64,000 bases of DNA from Merdivicinus sp050943495 (GCA_050943495.1 JBMNPH010000002.1:236196-300195); one strand, 5' to 3'; shown: positions 26,568 through 36,531, counted from the stretch's first letter. Numbers and translations: made by a program. Notes: generated by a model not told the origin, from the sequence alone.

Positions 26568-26751
26568 ATCATACGCCTACTTTCCCTGTTATTTTTGTTT
26601 CTGTTTCTTCAACCAATATCAGTTGTGTTGTAAATTACATGATTCAGTATAGAGGATTTTTTACAAAAAGAAAAGATTCTTTCCCTGTTTTTTCGTGACA
26701 ACAGGCGATATTTTATTGATTTTTTATGTGACATTTCATGTGATCTTGTGA

Positions 26752-26767
26752 CGTTTTCGCGAAAACG
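26752..26767. promoter_or_regulatory. 16-bp perfect palindrome in the divergent control region
   Basis: CGTTTTCGCGAAAACG is a perfect 16-base palindrome lying 12 bases before the -35 box of the AraC-type regulator and within the upstream region of the transporter operon. It resembles LacI-family operators. Nearby TGTGAC/TGTGAT words recur three times at about 10-13-base spacing (26728-26752) and may be regulator contacts. Confidence 0.5.
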
Positions 26768-26779
26768 ACAGCCAAACTC

Positions 26780-26808
26780 TTGAAAAATATCCATGTATCA
26801 GATAAAAT
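26780..26808 (+). promoter_or_regulatory. Sigma-A promoter of the membrane-bound AraC regulator
   Basis: TTGAAA and TAAAAT separated by 17 bases. The start of transcription near 26815 supports the ATG at 26852 and excludes the upstream open frame. Confidence 0.7.
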
Positions 26809-26851
26809 AAAGATAGGCTTTGCGACAGCATCCTGGGGAGGAGTTATTTTC

Positions 26852-29140
26852 ATGCAATTTCAACGACCATCTTTCGGAATCTTTAAAAGAATGCTGCTGT
26901 CCTATTTATTAATTCTCTTTCTTCCTTTAATTATTGGCTCTCTGTTATATCAGCGTTCCGTCAACATTGTAAAAAATCAAGCAGTTGAACTCAGTTTAAC
27001 GACCCAATCCAATGCAATTATTTATATTGATAATTACTTAAGGGAAATGGAAAATTTGTCTCTTCAGTTTTATCTGGATCGCGAGATCTCCGCTTTGCAG
27101 GAAATTGATCCAGAACGATTGGATGTGACAGATATGTCGAAATTGTTATCAGCTAAAAATAAAAAGGATAGTTATTATATCGATGATACCTTCAGCAGCC
27201 GTTATTTTCTTTTTTTCACAAAGAGCGGAGTTATTTTCAATAAAAATCGAATTACTGCAGATCCTTCTATCTTTTTTAAAGAATTTTTCCAGTACGAAAA
27301 TTTGACATATGCGGAATGGCATGATCAACTTATGAATCTTCGAACTGTCAGTAATATCCCGATGCAGACAATCCTGACAGATGGTACAGAATATCGTGCC
27401 TTTACCTATCTGATCCCAATCCGCTATCAGGAAAACAGTTATGCTATTTTGTCCGTTTTGTTTGAGGAATCTCTGATTCGCCAGATATTTGGCATTCAAA
27501 ATGAAACGTTACAACATCTCTGTATCCTAGACGCGAAACAAAATCCGATTTATAACAGTCAGATGGATTTCGCAATTGATTTGCAGCAGCTCACAGAAAA
27601 TCATGGCTATTTTATGACAGATATCAATGGAGAATCCTCTTTGGTTGTCTACTCCACTTCTAATTACAATAATTGGACCTATCTTTCCATCTTCCCTTCT
27701 GATTTGCTTCTCCACCCGGTTCACCAAATTCGCAGTATTACCATCCTTATTTTTTTTGTTACTCTGATTATCGGAATTATTGGATCCATTTTCCTTACAA
27801 AACGCACCGCTGATCCGATTCGTTCCGTTCTCTCCTTACTGCAGGATCATACGCAAAAATCGCGCGATCGATCAAGTCAGGATGAAATGAGACTCATTCA
27901 GTCTGCCGTTGATAATCTCATCCATAACAATCAACAGGTAAAAAATAGTCTGTCTGAGCAAAATCAAATCCTTAATGCTTTGTTTATCGACCGAATTCTG
28001 GATGGAACTACAACTTTTTCCAGTGATGATATTCGAAATTTCAATGAAAATCTGCAAAAATTATATCATACTTCTCTAACACTAACCGTATTGGCACTGC
28101 AATATGATCCCCCTTCAGATCATGAAAGCTGGGATTCCCTTTCTTGTATGAAGGCAACTGCCATTCTATGTGACGCCATTGCAAAACAAATGGAACCTGC
28201 CTTTTACTGTAGTCATTTTTATCGAAGTAATCAATTAGTCTTACTGTTGGGAGAACCAAACGCCTATTCAGATCATTCCCTATTTGTTGAAAGTTATATT
28301 AAAAATCTTCTTTCCGTTTTGACAGAACCCTTCAATCGTCGGATTCGAATTGGAATCGGAAATCCTTGCACCTGCATAGCAGATATCTGCTCAGCATATA
28401 AGGAAGCTCTGGAAGCTGTATATTATCTGGAAAAGCATAAGGATCCCAGACAATTCTTCTGGAGAAAGGATATCCCAATTACCTCCAATACCTTCTATTA
28501 TACAGTCGATCAGGAGAAAAAATTGATTAATAATATCAAATCGGGAAATGTCAACGAAGTCCAAAGTATTTGTGACAATCTGTATATCGAGAATTTCATG
28601 GAGAATCAAATTACCTATGCCATGAAAATCTGCTTTCTTTTCAATTTTTATTGTACAGCGATTAAAGTCGAAGCGCCTTCCCAGTTGCTTTCGGATGAAA
28701 TTCGTATGGAATTTTCCGATTTGACCCAGCGATATCATCAAGATACTGACCGCATTTTCTCGATTTTGTCGCAGCGAATTCTTTCCTTGTCCGACCAATT
28801 CTTAAAGAATAAACGGGACAGTTCTCCTCAAATCGGCGAGCAATTCAAACAGTATATCGAATCTCATTTCGCGGAAGATAGCTTGGATACCAGCAGAATT
28901 GCGGCAGAATTCCACTTATCAGAAGGCTATTTTTCCCATTTGTTCAAGGAACAATGTGGCGAAACCTTCAGTGATTATCTGGAACAATTCCGTATCAGCA
29001 AAGCCTGTAAGCTTCTGTCTCAGTCAGATTACACTATTACCATGGTATCAACTCTGGTAGGATATTCCAATGTCTATACCTTCCGGCGTGCCTTTAAACG
29101 TGTTCTGGGCATCCTCCCTACTCAATACCGCGAACAATAA
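26852..29140 (+). CDS. Membrane-anchored AraC-family transcriptional regulator
   Basis: A 762-residue one-component regulator. An N-terminal membrane segment (LLSYLLILFLPLIIGSLLY) is followed by an extracellular sensor region to about residue 290, a second membrane segment (ITILIFFVTLIIGIIGSIF) and a HAMP-like stretch. A central YesN-like region leads to a C-terminal AraC HTH (SRIAAEFHLSEGYFSHLFKEQ, then VGYSNVYTFRRAFKR). This architecture usually senses an external sugar and controls the adjacent LplABC operon. GGGGAGGAG lies 8 bases before the start. It is divergent from the second ABC importer. Confidence 0.9.
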   Translation: MQFQRPSFGIFKRMLLSYLLILFLPLIIGSLLYQRSVNIVKNQAVELSLTTQSNAIIYIDNYLREMENLSLQFYLDREISALQEIDPERLDVTDMSKLLSAKNKKDSYYIDDTFSSRYFLFFTKSGVIFNKNRITADPSIFFKEFFQYENLTYAEWHDQLMNLRTVSNIPMQTILTDGTEYRAFTYLIPIRYQENSYAILSVLFEESLIRQIFGIQNETLQHLCILDAKQNPIYNSQMDFAIDLQQLTENHGYFMTDINGESSLVVYSTSNYNNWTYLSIFPSDLLLHPVHQIRSITILIFFVTLIIGIIGSIFLTKRTADPIRSVLSLLQDHTQKSRDRSSQDEMRLIQSAVDNLIHNNQQVKNSLSEQNQILNALFIDRILDGTTTFSSDDIRNFNENLQKLYHTSLTLTVLALQYDPPSDHESWDSLSCMKATAILCDAIAKQMEPAFYCSHFYRSNQLVLLLGEPNAYSDHSLFVESYIKNLLSVLTEPFNRRIRIGIGNPCTCIADICSAYKEALEAVYYLEKHKDPRQFFWRKDIPITSNTFYYTVDQEKKLINNIKSGNVNEVQSICDNLYIENFMENQITYAMKICFLFNFYCTAIKVEAPSQLLSDEIRMEFSDLTQRYHQDTDRIFSILSQRILSLSDQFLKNKRDSSPQIGEQFKQYIESHFAEDSLDTSRIAAEFHLSEGYFSHLFKEQCGETFSDYLEQFRISKACKLLSQSDYTITMVSTLVGYSNVYTFRRAFKRVLGILPTQYREQ

Positions 29141-29141
29141 A

Positions 29142-29177
29142 AAAAGAATCCGTTCAAAATGAGCGGATTCTTTTCGT
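29142..29177 (+). terminator. Terminator of the membrane-bound AraC gene
   Basis: An 11-bp stem (AAAAGAATCCG / CGGATTCTTTT) is followed by a T-rich tail, directly after the stop codon. It also faces the converging GH51 gene and may act both ways. Confidence 0.85.
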
Positions 29178-29203
29178 TTTTAACCTATGAAAAGCTGGCA
29201 GAA

Positions 29204-31063
29204 TTATTTCACTAAAATTACTCCAAACGAATTGGCAGGGAATCTAAAAATGACCTTTCCATTTTTGACCGATACCGGCACTTTTACAGCCGATACCATC
29301 GCCGGATCTAGCAGAGTATTGGTATCCTTACCGGATTCTGAGGCAAGCAGCCAGCCTTCTGCCGTATGGACCTCTTTCCCATTGAGACAGAATTCTGCTT
29401 CAATCGCTTCTGTACCGAAATTTGCAGCCTTAATCACAGCATTTCCAGCTTTTTCTCCGGCAGTCACATACAGATTGCTGTCCGCGCCTTTTCGGGGATT
29501 GCAGTCCGTTGCCCAAACATTTTCCGGTGCATACTGCGCAAATAGCCGCTGCACTTCATAGGAGGGAATCCCAAAAACACGACTTCCGTCAAAGTTAATC
29601 AGATTCACCGGCCATCTGCGATCATGATCGTTGCAGAACAGCGGCGCATAGGATGCAATTCGGATTCGATCACAACGATTTTCCATCCGGATCATAAAGG
29701 TCGCATCTGATACCGCGCCCGTTAGATTTCCATATCCGACTTCTGAATTGCAGGCATATTCTCCAACATAAACGGGAATTCCGTCTCCTTCATAGGTGTC
29801 CCACATATTGGGGAATCTCTGGGGCGGCGTATAATAGTGGTCATCCACCATATCCATCGGTGCATCCGGCACCATCTGGGTCGCAATTAAAGTCAACTCC
29901 GGATATTTTTCCTTGATTACGCGATAAAACTTTCGATAACGGAGATGATAATCCTCACCCCAGTTCTCATTGCCAATTTCCACGTACTTTAGACGGAATG
30001 GTTCCGGATGTCCATCTGCGGCCCGTACTGCTCCCCATTTGGTGTGAACATCTCCATAAATATACTCAATTCCATCCAGCGCATTCTGAAGCCAGTCATC
30101 AATTCCCTGCTCATCCGCCAATTCGCTCTTCCGGAACTGGCAGGACATGCCGCAATTGACAACATACATAATTTCCGCATCCAAATCCTCTGCCAGCTGA
30201 CAGAATTCCAGCATACCAAGGCCATCTGTTGCACGGTATCCCCATAAATCCCAATGGCCCGGACGATCTTCAATTGGACCGCGCGTCTTTTTCCAATGAA
30301 TCGCGTTCGCAAGATCAATTCCCTCTACCACGCATCCTCCAGGGAAACGAAGGAAGCCTGGACGCAATCCTCGCAGCATCTCCATTAAGTCGCGGCGGAA
30401 CCCGTATGGACGGTTCAAGTATGTATCTGCCGGAAAAAGGGTTACAAAATCCACATACAGAATTCCGGCTTCTTCCGCGCGAATAAAAAACCGTGCATTG
30501 GTAGTATTTGCCGGGCAGGAAAAACGATAGGGCACTTTGACAAAATCCTCTGTAACTGGAATTTCCTGCTCGCACAGTACTACGCCGCTGCTGTACATCA
30601 TGCCGACTTTTACCTGGTGCATGCCTTCGCCGCGCAGAATAATAAAGCCATAATATTCCTGTGCCTTGACAGGAATTCCCCAATATCCGCTGTTAACTGC
30701 CAAAACGCCGTTTCCGGCTCGAAGAACACCAAGCCGAAGCTGTTCCGGACACTCCGGATTTCGCGGATTTTCCCGTGTGCGATCCATGGATGCCGCCGCA
30801 CCTTCCATACAGGTCATCGACCATCCCGGAAGCGGATCGGTCGGATCAAAATTTTCCACATGTCCGCCCTTGGTGTGAACCTTGCCATCTGCATATACCG
30901 TATCTTCCGGAAGATTCGCATCCGCAAAATTGCGATTTCGAAGCAATTCCGCGTATAAGCCGCCATCTCCTGCGTGATTGATTTCTTCGTAAAAAATGCC
31001 CCACATCCGAGGATTGGGCGTTCCAATCACCTGATCCGGATAAATTGTTATCTGCTGTCTCAT
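29204..31063 (-). CDS. GH51 alpha-L-arabinofuranosidase with N-terminal extension
   Basis: A 619-residue enzyme that releases terminal arabinofuranose. The N-terminal part (GIFYEEINHAGDGGLYAELLRNR, then a CBM4_9-like jelly roll to about residue 200) is typical of the AbfA group. The catalytic barrel has RFPGGCVVEG, and the acid/base motif GNENWGEDY is intact, unlike the 21.3-kb paralogue. The nucleophile segment is VYVGEYACNSE. No signal peptide is visible, so the enzyme is probably cytosolic. AAGGAG precedes the start. It is divergent from an AraC regulator, its likely activator. Confidence 0.9.
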   Translation of the reverse strand: MRQQITIYPDQVIGTPNPRMWGIFYEEINHAGDGGLYAELLRNRNFADANLPEDTVYADGKVHTKGGHVENFDPTDPLPGWSMTCMEGAAASMDRTRENPRNPECPEQLRLGVLRAGNGVLAVNSGYWGIPVKAQEYYGFIILRGEGMHQVKVGMMYSSGVVLCEQEIPVTEDFVKVPYRFSCPANTTNARFFIRAEEAGILYVDFVTLFPADTYLNRPYGFRRDLMEMLRGLRPGFLRFPGGCVVEGIDLANAIHWKKTRGPIEDRPGHWDLWGYRATDGLGMLEFCQLAEDLDAEIMYVVNCGMSCQFRKSELADEQGIDDWLQNALDGIEYIYGDVHTKWGAVRAADGHPEPFRLKYVEIGNENWGEDYHLRYRKFYRVIKEKYPELTLIATQMVPDAPMDMVDDHYYTPPQRFPNMWDTYEGDGIPVYVGEYACNSEVGYGNLTGAVSDATFMIRMENRCDRIRIASYAPLFCNDHDRRWPVNLINFDGSRVFGIPSYEVQRLFAQYAPENVWATDCNPRKGADSNLYVTAGEKAGNAVIKAANFGTEAIEAEFCLNGKEVHTAEGWLLASESGKDTNTLLDPAMVSAVKVPVSVKNGKVIFRFPANSFGVILVK

Positions 31064-31188
31064 CTGAAATCTCCTTTACAAAACGATTAATTTATGCTAT
31101 GATTATAGCAATTTTTACTACAAAAAAGTTATTCTGCCCATAACAAAAAACTATCCAAAACAATCATTTTACCGAAAGGAGGATATCT

Positions 31189-31980
31189 ATGAAATTTTCG
31201 CTTCAGCAGGCAGCTTATCATGCCGCCTGTCCGGAAAATTTTTCCGTTTGTCGTCCGGATGGACCGGAAGCATATGCGTTTGTTCATTTTCTGCGGCCAA
31301 TGGCGCTATGGCTTGACGGAAAAATGCAGACTATCGAAAAAGGCGCATTCATCCTGTTTGCACATGGAATGCGCCAGCAATATTATCCATTGACACCAGA
31401 TATGCTGGAACATTGGTGTCATTTTTACTGTGAAGGCTTTGAGGAATGGATTCAAAATCTAGGACTGCCCTTCGGAAAACCTTTTTACATCCGCGATTCT
31501 ACGGCAGCAGACGCCATCTTTCAAACGGTGACTGCTGACTTTTATGATGGCTGCGATTCGGCAGTCTCACTGGGCATGCAAGCGCTGTTTTACAGCCTTG
31601 CTGCTGCCTGCAAAACTGTATCAAACCGCGGGGAACATGCGGCACTCTATGAACTCCGTTCTACTTTGCGCAATCGCCTGGATGAGCCATGGAATGTTGC
31701 TTCGATTGCAGCCATTGCTGGATATTCGCCCGCTCATTTAAACCGCCTCTATCGCCGTGTATTCGGGATCAGTCCGATGCAGGACCTTTTTCGTATGCGG
31801 GTGGAACGCGCTAAATATCTGCTCTCTGCCACTTCCTATTCCGTTGAGCACATCGCCCAGCTTCTTCACTATAACTCTTCGACCAGCTTCATCTCTCGAT
31901 TTCATGCTGTTGCAGGCATTACCCCTCTCCAATACCGGAAACAATGGTCACATTCTCCCTCCCCAACCACAAAAGAATAA
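31189..31980 (+). CDS. AraC-family regulator (cupin sensor domain)
   Basis: A 263-residue soluble regulator. The N-terminal half is a cupin-like sugar sensor (IEKGAFILFAHGMRQQYYP). The C-terminal half carries two HTH motifs: VASIAAIAGYSPAHLNRLYRR and VEHIAQLLHYNSSTSFISRF, ending TPLQYRKQW. An AAAGGAGGAT site precedes the ATG. It is divergent from the GH51 gene, and its 3' end meets the GH95 gene with two bases between and no obvious terminator, so antisense read-through is likely. Confidence 0.9.
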   Translation: MKFSLQQAAYHAACPENFSVCRPDGPEAYAFVHFLRPMALWLDGKMQTIEKGAFILFAHGMRQQYYPLTPDMLEHWCHFYCEGFEEWIQNLGLPFGKPFYIRDSTAADAIFQTVTADFYDGCDSAVSLGMQALFYSLAAACKTVSNRGEHAALYELRSTLRNRLDEPWNVASIAAIAGYSPAHLNRLYRRVFGISPMQDLFRMRVERAKYLLSATSYSVEHIAQLLHYNSSTSFISRFHAVAGITPLQYRKQWSHSPSPTTKE

Positions 31981-31982
31981 GG

Positions 31983-34322
31983 CTATTTATTTGTGTTATA
32001 ATTTTTTACAAAAGGTAGGATTAGTCTTCCGGAAACCGATACATTTTTTTGAATGGTACCGTCTCCAAATGTATACCCGCTTCCCAATCGGATTTCCGTT
32101 TGAACCGGGTGCTCAGCATGCAGAACACAATATCCACTGGTTTCCTCCCAGAAAATATCACACCCAATCTTCCCGCGTCCCAACAAACCGGTGATATGCC
32201 CTTTTTTCCACTTGGATGGCAGCGATGGAAGAATTTCAAGTCGCTCGCTCTGTGATTGCAGCAACATTTCATGAACAGCAGCCGGAATGCCAATATTCCC
32301 GTCAATCTGGAACGGCGCTTTGCGGAAGTCCGCGCAAGCAATTGGACCCATTCTGCGCCAGTCATTGTGGACAGTCAGGAAATTATTCATCAGACAGGTG
32401 CGTGCAATCGTTTCCAGCAAAAATAAGGAAAAATCGTTCCGCTTCATGCGCGCAGCAATTCCTGCCATAAAAACCATTGACCAGCTCGACTGGTCGCGAA
32501 TGCCAAACTGCAGCCGCAGATCTTCGGCATGTTCAAATGCCGGATACAACGGATGATTCGAATCGATCTCATTTCCCGGGAAAACCGGATACAAATGGCT
32601 GTGGTGACGATGTGCATAATGATCCCGATAAAAAGGATCACTCCATTCTTTTATAGCACCATCTTCATTCACCATATACGGGCGTATTTTTCCCAGCATT
32701 TCTTTCCATTTTGCTGTTTTATCCGCATACATTCCGGTAATGCGGCAGCCCTGAAGCAGATTCGTCAGCAATTCTTTCAGCAGGGCGAACTCCATTGCCG
32801 CATTTTTGGCGGTTTCGATTTCCCGTCCTTTCGGCGAGATTTGTTTGATATTGAGCGGGCTGTTTTCCGGCGACACGGACGGATACAAGTCATAATATCC
32901 GTCGGGATTTTCGACTGCAAAATCTTCATAGAATAAGGCTGTCTCATATAGAAACGGTAGGGCATGTTCCCGCAGATATGCCTCATCCCCCGTATAGCAG
33001 TAATAATCCCAGAAATGCTGGGCAAACCATGCCGCACCGCCGGTCCAGTTGACAATGTGCGGGGCCAGGCACTTAAACAGTCCGGAATCCGGTGCATTGA
33101 CTGAATTGATCAAAATTCCCCGGCATCCGAAAATTTTGCGCGCATTCTCCCGAAAATCCGGCAAAAAGCTTTCCGTATAATCCAGTGCTAACCGCAAAAA
33201 ATTCGGCAGATTTCCACTCAGTGCCTGCCAATAAATCATCTCAAAATTGACATTGTACATGTAAAATGCCCAGAAACACTGCCAGCTTCCGTTAAAGAGC
33301 CCGGTTAAATGGCAAGGCAGCGTATCCTGGTCGGATGTTGAGCATAAAAATAGGTACCGTCCATAGGCATACAACTTTTCCATTAGTTCATTCGAGGGAG
33401 ATTCCTCAAATGCTTCCAACAGCAGTTCTTCGTTGGATCGATTTCCTTCTGAAATGCAGAAATCTACACCATGAAATAACGTGCCATGCAGCTGCTGATG
33501 GACTGCCAACTCTTCTGCATAATCCCATTCCCTCGCAAGTTCCCGATCCCCTGCCGCAAATCCTTCCTCGCGCGGCGTCTCCACAAATACCTGCAAAACC
33601 GCTGTAATTTCCGTCGCATCCGAAACCGAAATGGACTGTTCTCCGGTCGTCATTTTGCCATCGGTCAGAATCCGGCAGACTGCCCCAAAATCTCCCGGCT
33701 TATATACGGAAACATTTTCCGCCGCAAAATACAGCTGATCTTTCCGGGCGTACTGCTCAACTCGCGGGATTTCCAGATTCGGATTTCGTGTCTCCGGATC
33801 ATGAAGCGTCAACGAAAAATCCGCTTGAATCGTTCCATTTTGTGCTGTATAGCGGACATATACCCGGTGATCTTTGCGGGAGGCAAAGGTCTGCCGGCAA
33901 TATTGCGCTTCCCCTTCCTGCCATGTTACCCGGATTTCTGCTTTTTCCATATCAATTTCACGGCGGTAATGAGAGTATATCCCATGACTATCTGTTTCGA
34001 TCAGTAAATCACAAAGCGGACACGGTCTGACAAAATCGCCTCGATATCCAGCTTCCCGCAGCGCATTTGTAATAACCAAATCCGCTTCCGGTGCATTTTG
34101 TTCATCCAGCAGTTTGCGGATTTTAGGCAAACAATCATGAATATCCGGCAATTCCTGATTATGTCCTCCCATCCAGAGCAATGCATGATTCACCGCAATG
34201 ATTTCTCGATAAATTCCCCCGTATACCATCCCGCCGATCAATCCGCTTCCAAACGGCGCACCTTCCCGCCACATTTCTCCGTGCCAGCTGCTCGGATACC
34301 GCATCACCAATTCTTTTTGCAT
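31983..34322 (-). CDS. GH95-family glycoside hydrolase (alpha-L-fucosidase/galactosidase type)
   Basis: A 779-residue enzyme. The N-terminal domain opens YPSSWHGEMWREGAPFGSGLIGG with the GH95 motif LLWMGGHNQE. The catalytic barrel holds the conserved Asn pair in MYNVNFEMIYWQ, the Glu of the SVSPENSP motif and the Asp/His-rich HRHHSHLYPVFPGNEID. GH95 enzymes invert alpha-1,2-L-fucosides or alpha-L-galactosides. No signal peptide is visible, so it would act on imported oligosaccharides. GGAGG precedes the start. It is downstream of two MtaA-like genes on the same strand, past a hairpin. Confidence 0.87.
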   Translation of the reverse strand: MQKELVMRYPSSWHGEMWREGAPFGSGLIGGMVYGGIYREIIAVNHALLWMGGHNQELPDIHDCLPKIRKLLDEQNAPEADLVITNALREAGYRGDFVRPCPLCDLLIETDSHGIYSHYRREIDMEKAEIRVTWQEGEAQYCRQTFASRKDHRVYVRYTAQNGTIQADFSLTLHDPETRNPNLEIPRVEQYARKDQLYFAAENVSVYKPGDFGAVCRILTDGKMTTGEQSISVSDATEITAVLQVFVETPREEGFAAGDRELAREWDYAEELAVHQQLHGTLFHGVDFCISEGNRSNEELLLEAFEESPSNELMEKLYAYGRYLFLCSTSDQDTLPCHLTGLFNGSWQCFWAFYMYNVNFEMIYWQALSGNLPNFLRLALDYTESFLPDFRENARKIFGCRGILINSVNAPDSGLFKCLAPHIVNWTGGAAWFAQHFWDYYCYTGDEAYLREHALPFLYETALFYEDFAVENPDGYYDLYPSVSPENSPLNIKQISPKGREIETAKNAAMEFALLKELLTNLLQGCRITGMYADKTAKWKEMLGKIRPYMVNEDGAIKEWSDPFYRDHYAHRHHSHLYPVFPGNEIDSNHPLYPAFEHAEDLRLQFGIRDQSSWSMVFMAGIAARMKRNDFSLFLLETIARTCLMNNFLTVHNDWRRMGPIACADFRKAPFQIDGNIGIPAAVHEMLLQSQSERLEILPSLPSKWKKGHITGLLGRGKIGCDIFWEETSGYCVLHAEHPVQTEIRLGSGYTFGDGTIQKNVSVSGRLILPFVKNYNTNK

Positions 34323-34344
34323 AATTTTTCCTCCATGCCAAAGA

Positions 34345-34370
34345 AAGCTGCTGTATTTTACCAGCAGCTT
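34345..34370 (-). terminator. Intercistronic hairpin before the GH95 gene
   Basis: A 9-bp stem (AAGCTGCTG / CAGCAGCTT) lies in the 54-base gap between the MtaA-like and GH95 genes. On the minus strand it is followed by only a short T stretch (TTTCTTTG), so it may be a weak terminator or an RNA-stability element. Confidence 0.55.
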
Positions 34371-34376
34371 ATCTTT

Positions 34377-35435
34377 TTATCTTTTTGCCATTTCCTCGTA
34401 AAACTCGTTATACCAAAGTGCGTGATCGACTGGTGTGTTCGCCGGAATATGATTTCCCACCGCCATAAAAAAGCCGGGGCATTTCTTGCCGATATCCATA
34501 CACCGCTTCACCTCGCGGCGGATCTCTTCCTTCGATCCTAATAGCAGAATTCGAGTATCTGCATTGCCAATAAATGCGTGAGTTTTCCCATATTTTTCCG
34601 CAATATAAGCCATATCCGTCCCCGGTTCCATAACAAATCCATGGAATCCGCAGGCGGCAATATCATCAATAAACGCCGTATAGTTGCCGTCAGAAGTAAA
34701 CATGATTTTTTTACCCGCCTCCAGAAGCGGTTTTAAATACTTCCGATAATTGGGAAAAATGTACTTCCGGTACCAGTCCGGATGCAGGAACGGGCCTTCT
34801 GTCCACACAATATCATCGTGTACCATAATAACCGGCGAATCACATTTTGCCAGTGCACGGATATACTGCATGAGCCAGTCCGCGTACCGGTTTGCAACAT
34901 CGCCGAAACCTTTGGGGTCAACACCCGCAGCTGTCAGCAGCAAATCCCATCCGAAAAGATCAATTAGTCCTGACATGCAGGTAACATATACCCCATTCAT
35001 ATTCACTGCATCATCCCAGAAATTGCAGCGTTCTCGATAGCCGTGATTCAAAAAATCCACAATTTCTGCTTCATCCCGCTGCCCGAATACTTCCCACGGA
35101 TCAAAACGCAGTACATCCTCTTCATCCCGGAATTTACTCTGACCGACTTCTCGAAAATCACTGCCTCCTGCGGCATAGGAAGCATGCCCCATATCCGTGT
35201 AATATTCACCGAAAATTTGATGTAAAATATCGGTGCTCCACATGAAGTCAAAATTCCATTCTTTCAGGAAAATTTTCTGCGCCTTCTGAAACGTCTCCCT
35301 GTCACTGTCCGCCTGAACCGAAATTCCAGTCACTTTGCTGAGCAATCCAGGATGTCCCAATACGGAATATTCTGTCCGGGGGACACGCGCTGGCATCTCC
35401 AGATTCAACGCCATCATTCCATCTGTATACGACAT
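34377..35435 (-). CDS. Uroporphyrinogen decarboxylase-like (MtaA-type) protein
   Basis: A 352-residue URO-D-superfamily protein. Recognisable segments are RVPRTEYSVLGHPGLL at the start, SPVIMVHDDIVWTEGPFLHPDWYRK in the middle (shown in parts: MVHDDIVWTEG), the KIMFTSDGNY strand and FHGFVMEPGTDM near the end. The MVHDD...HPDWYRK segment matches MtaA-like methyltransferases better than HemE. The substrate is unknown. GGAGGGA precedes the ATG. It follows another, frameshifted, MtaA-like gene by 27 bases and precedes GH95. Confidence 0.78.
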   Translation of the reverse strand: MSYTDGMMALNLEMPARVPRTEYSVLGHPGLLSKVTGISVQADSDRETFQKAQKIFLKEWNFDFMWSTDILHQIFGEYYTDMGHASYAAGGSDFREVGQSKFRDEEDVLRFDPWEVFGQRDEAEIVDFLNHGYRERCNFWDDAVNMNGVYVTCMSGLIDLFGWDLLLTAAGVDPKGFGDVANRYADWLMQYIRALAKCDSPVIMVHDDIVWTEGPFLHPDWYRKYIFPNYRKYLKPLLEAGKKIMFTSDGNYTAFIDDIAACGFHGFVMEPGTDMAYIAEKYGKTHAFIGNADTRILLLGSKEEIRREVKRCMDIGKKCPGFFMAVGNHIPANTPVDHALWYNEFYEEMAKR

Positions 35436-35462
35436 ATTTCTCCCTCCTGCACTGTAATCTAA

Positions 35463-36468
35463 TTAATTGATTCCGGCAAGTTCTTTGGCAGTATCTATCA
35501 GCATACAAAGATTTTCAAATGGAACATCCTTCTGAATTTCCTGCGAAGGCGCAGTAATATATCCGCCATTTTCCGACAGAAGCTTCGCAACTCGCCGTGT
35601 TTCTGCCTGAACCTGTTCCGTTGTTCCGAAAGGCAGGATATCCTGTGTGCTGACTCCGCCCCAAAAGGAAATCTGATCTCCAAAATTCCGCTTAATGTGT
35701 GCAATATCCATGCATTCCGGCTGCAGCGGGTTCAATACATCCACACCCATTTCCGCCAAATCCGGCATAATCCGCAGAATATCTCCGCAGGAATGTACCC
35801 ATACATCCAATCCGGCACTGTGAATCAATTCATATTCCCGCACTTCGCCCGGACGGATGAGCTTCCGCCAAATTTCCGGCGACATCAGAAGATCCTTCTG
35901 CGATCCCCAGTCACTTCCCAGCAGAATTCCGTCAATGCCCGGCGTGTGAATGATATTTTCCAGCATCACCATATTCTTATGAATAATGAAATTCAACAGT
36001 CGTTCCGCATACTCCGGATCTCCAGCAAGATCTGCCAAAAAAATTCTCGATTCCACGCGCAAAATACGCTTTCTCAAAATGACTGCCCCAAATCGTCACC
36101 AAAACATAGGCATCTGTATTTTCCTTGATGCTCTTTACCTGCTGTGCAAATTCTTCATAGCTCCCACGCCCCATCGTTTTGGGCAATTCCGCGGGCGCAT
36201 CATAATCTTGATAACTAGCCGGCAGATCATACCAATCCCACCATGGGCAGCTGACTGTCAGAACATGATTCCCTATACCATAATAAATCGCATGGGTTCT
36301 GGATAGTTTTCCCTCTTGATACTTCTCCAGCAGAGATCCTGTTACATATTTCTCAAACAACAAATCAAAATACTTTTGCTGTCCCTCACGATCCAAATGG
36401 ATGCAAGATGGAATCTCCAGAGAAGACTGATGGGCAATCGCCGCTTTCACCTTTTCAATACGGTTCAT
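35463..36468 (-). pseudogene. Uroporphyrinogen decarboxylase-like (MtaA-type) gene, frameshifted
   Basis: Two overlapping frames together give one complete protein of about 335 residues. The first starts MNRIEKVKAAIAHQ and runs to ARGIENF; the second resumes at LADLAGDPEYAERLL and continues through GILLGSDWGSQKDLLMSPE to VWVHSCGDI and WGGVSTQDILP. The break is at a run of seven T (minus strand, 36037-36043); six T would join the frames exactly. It may be a real mutation, slippage or a sequencing error. It is the first gene of the operon with the next MtaA-like and GH95 genes. Confidence 0.85.
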
Positions 36469-36503
36469 GATGACGCTTCCTTTCCAATGTCATTTCTATC
36501 TTC

Positions 36504-36531
36504 ATTATATCAGCCACAATCCAGATTACAA
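36504..36531 (-). promoter_or_regulatory. Promoter of the MtaA-like/GH95 operon
   Basis: On the minus strand, TTGTAA and TATAAT are separated by 16 bases with a TG extended -10. It is back to back with the AraC promoter: the two -35 boxes touch at 36531/36532. Confidence 0.75.

Noticed and set aside
36037..36043. Programmed ribosomal frameshift in the MtaA-like gene
   Set aside because: No stimulatory ribosome site or structure was evident, and related genes are in one frame, so mutation or error is simpler.
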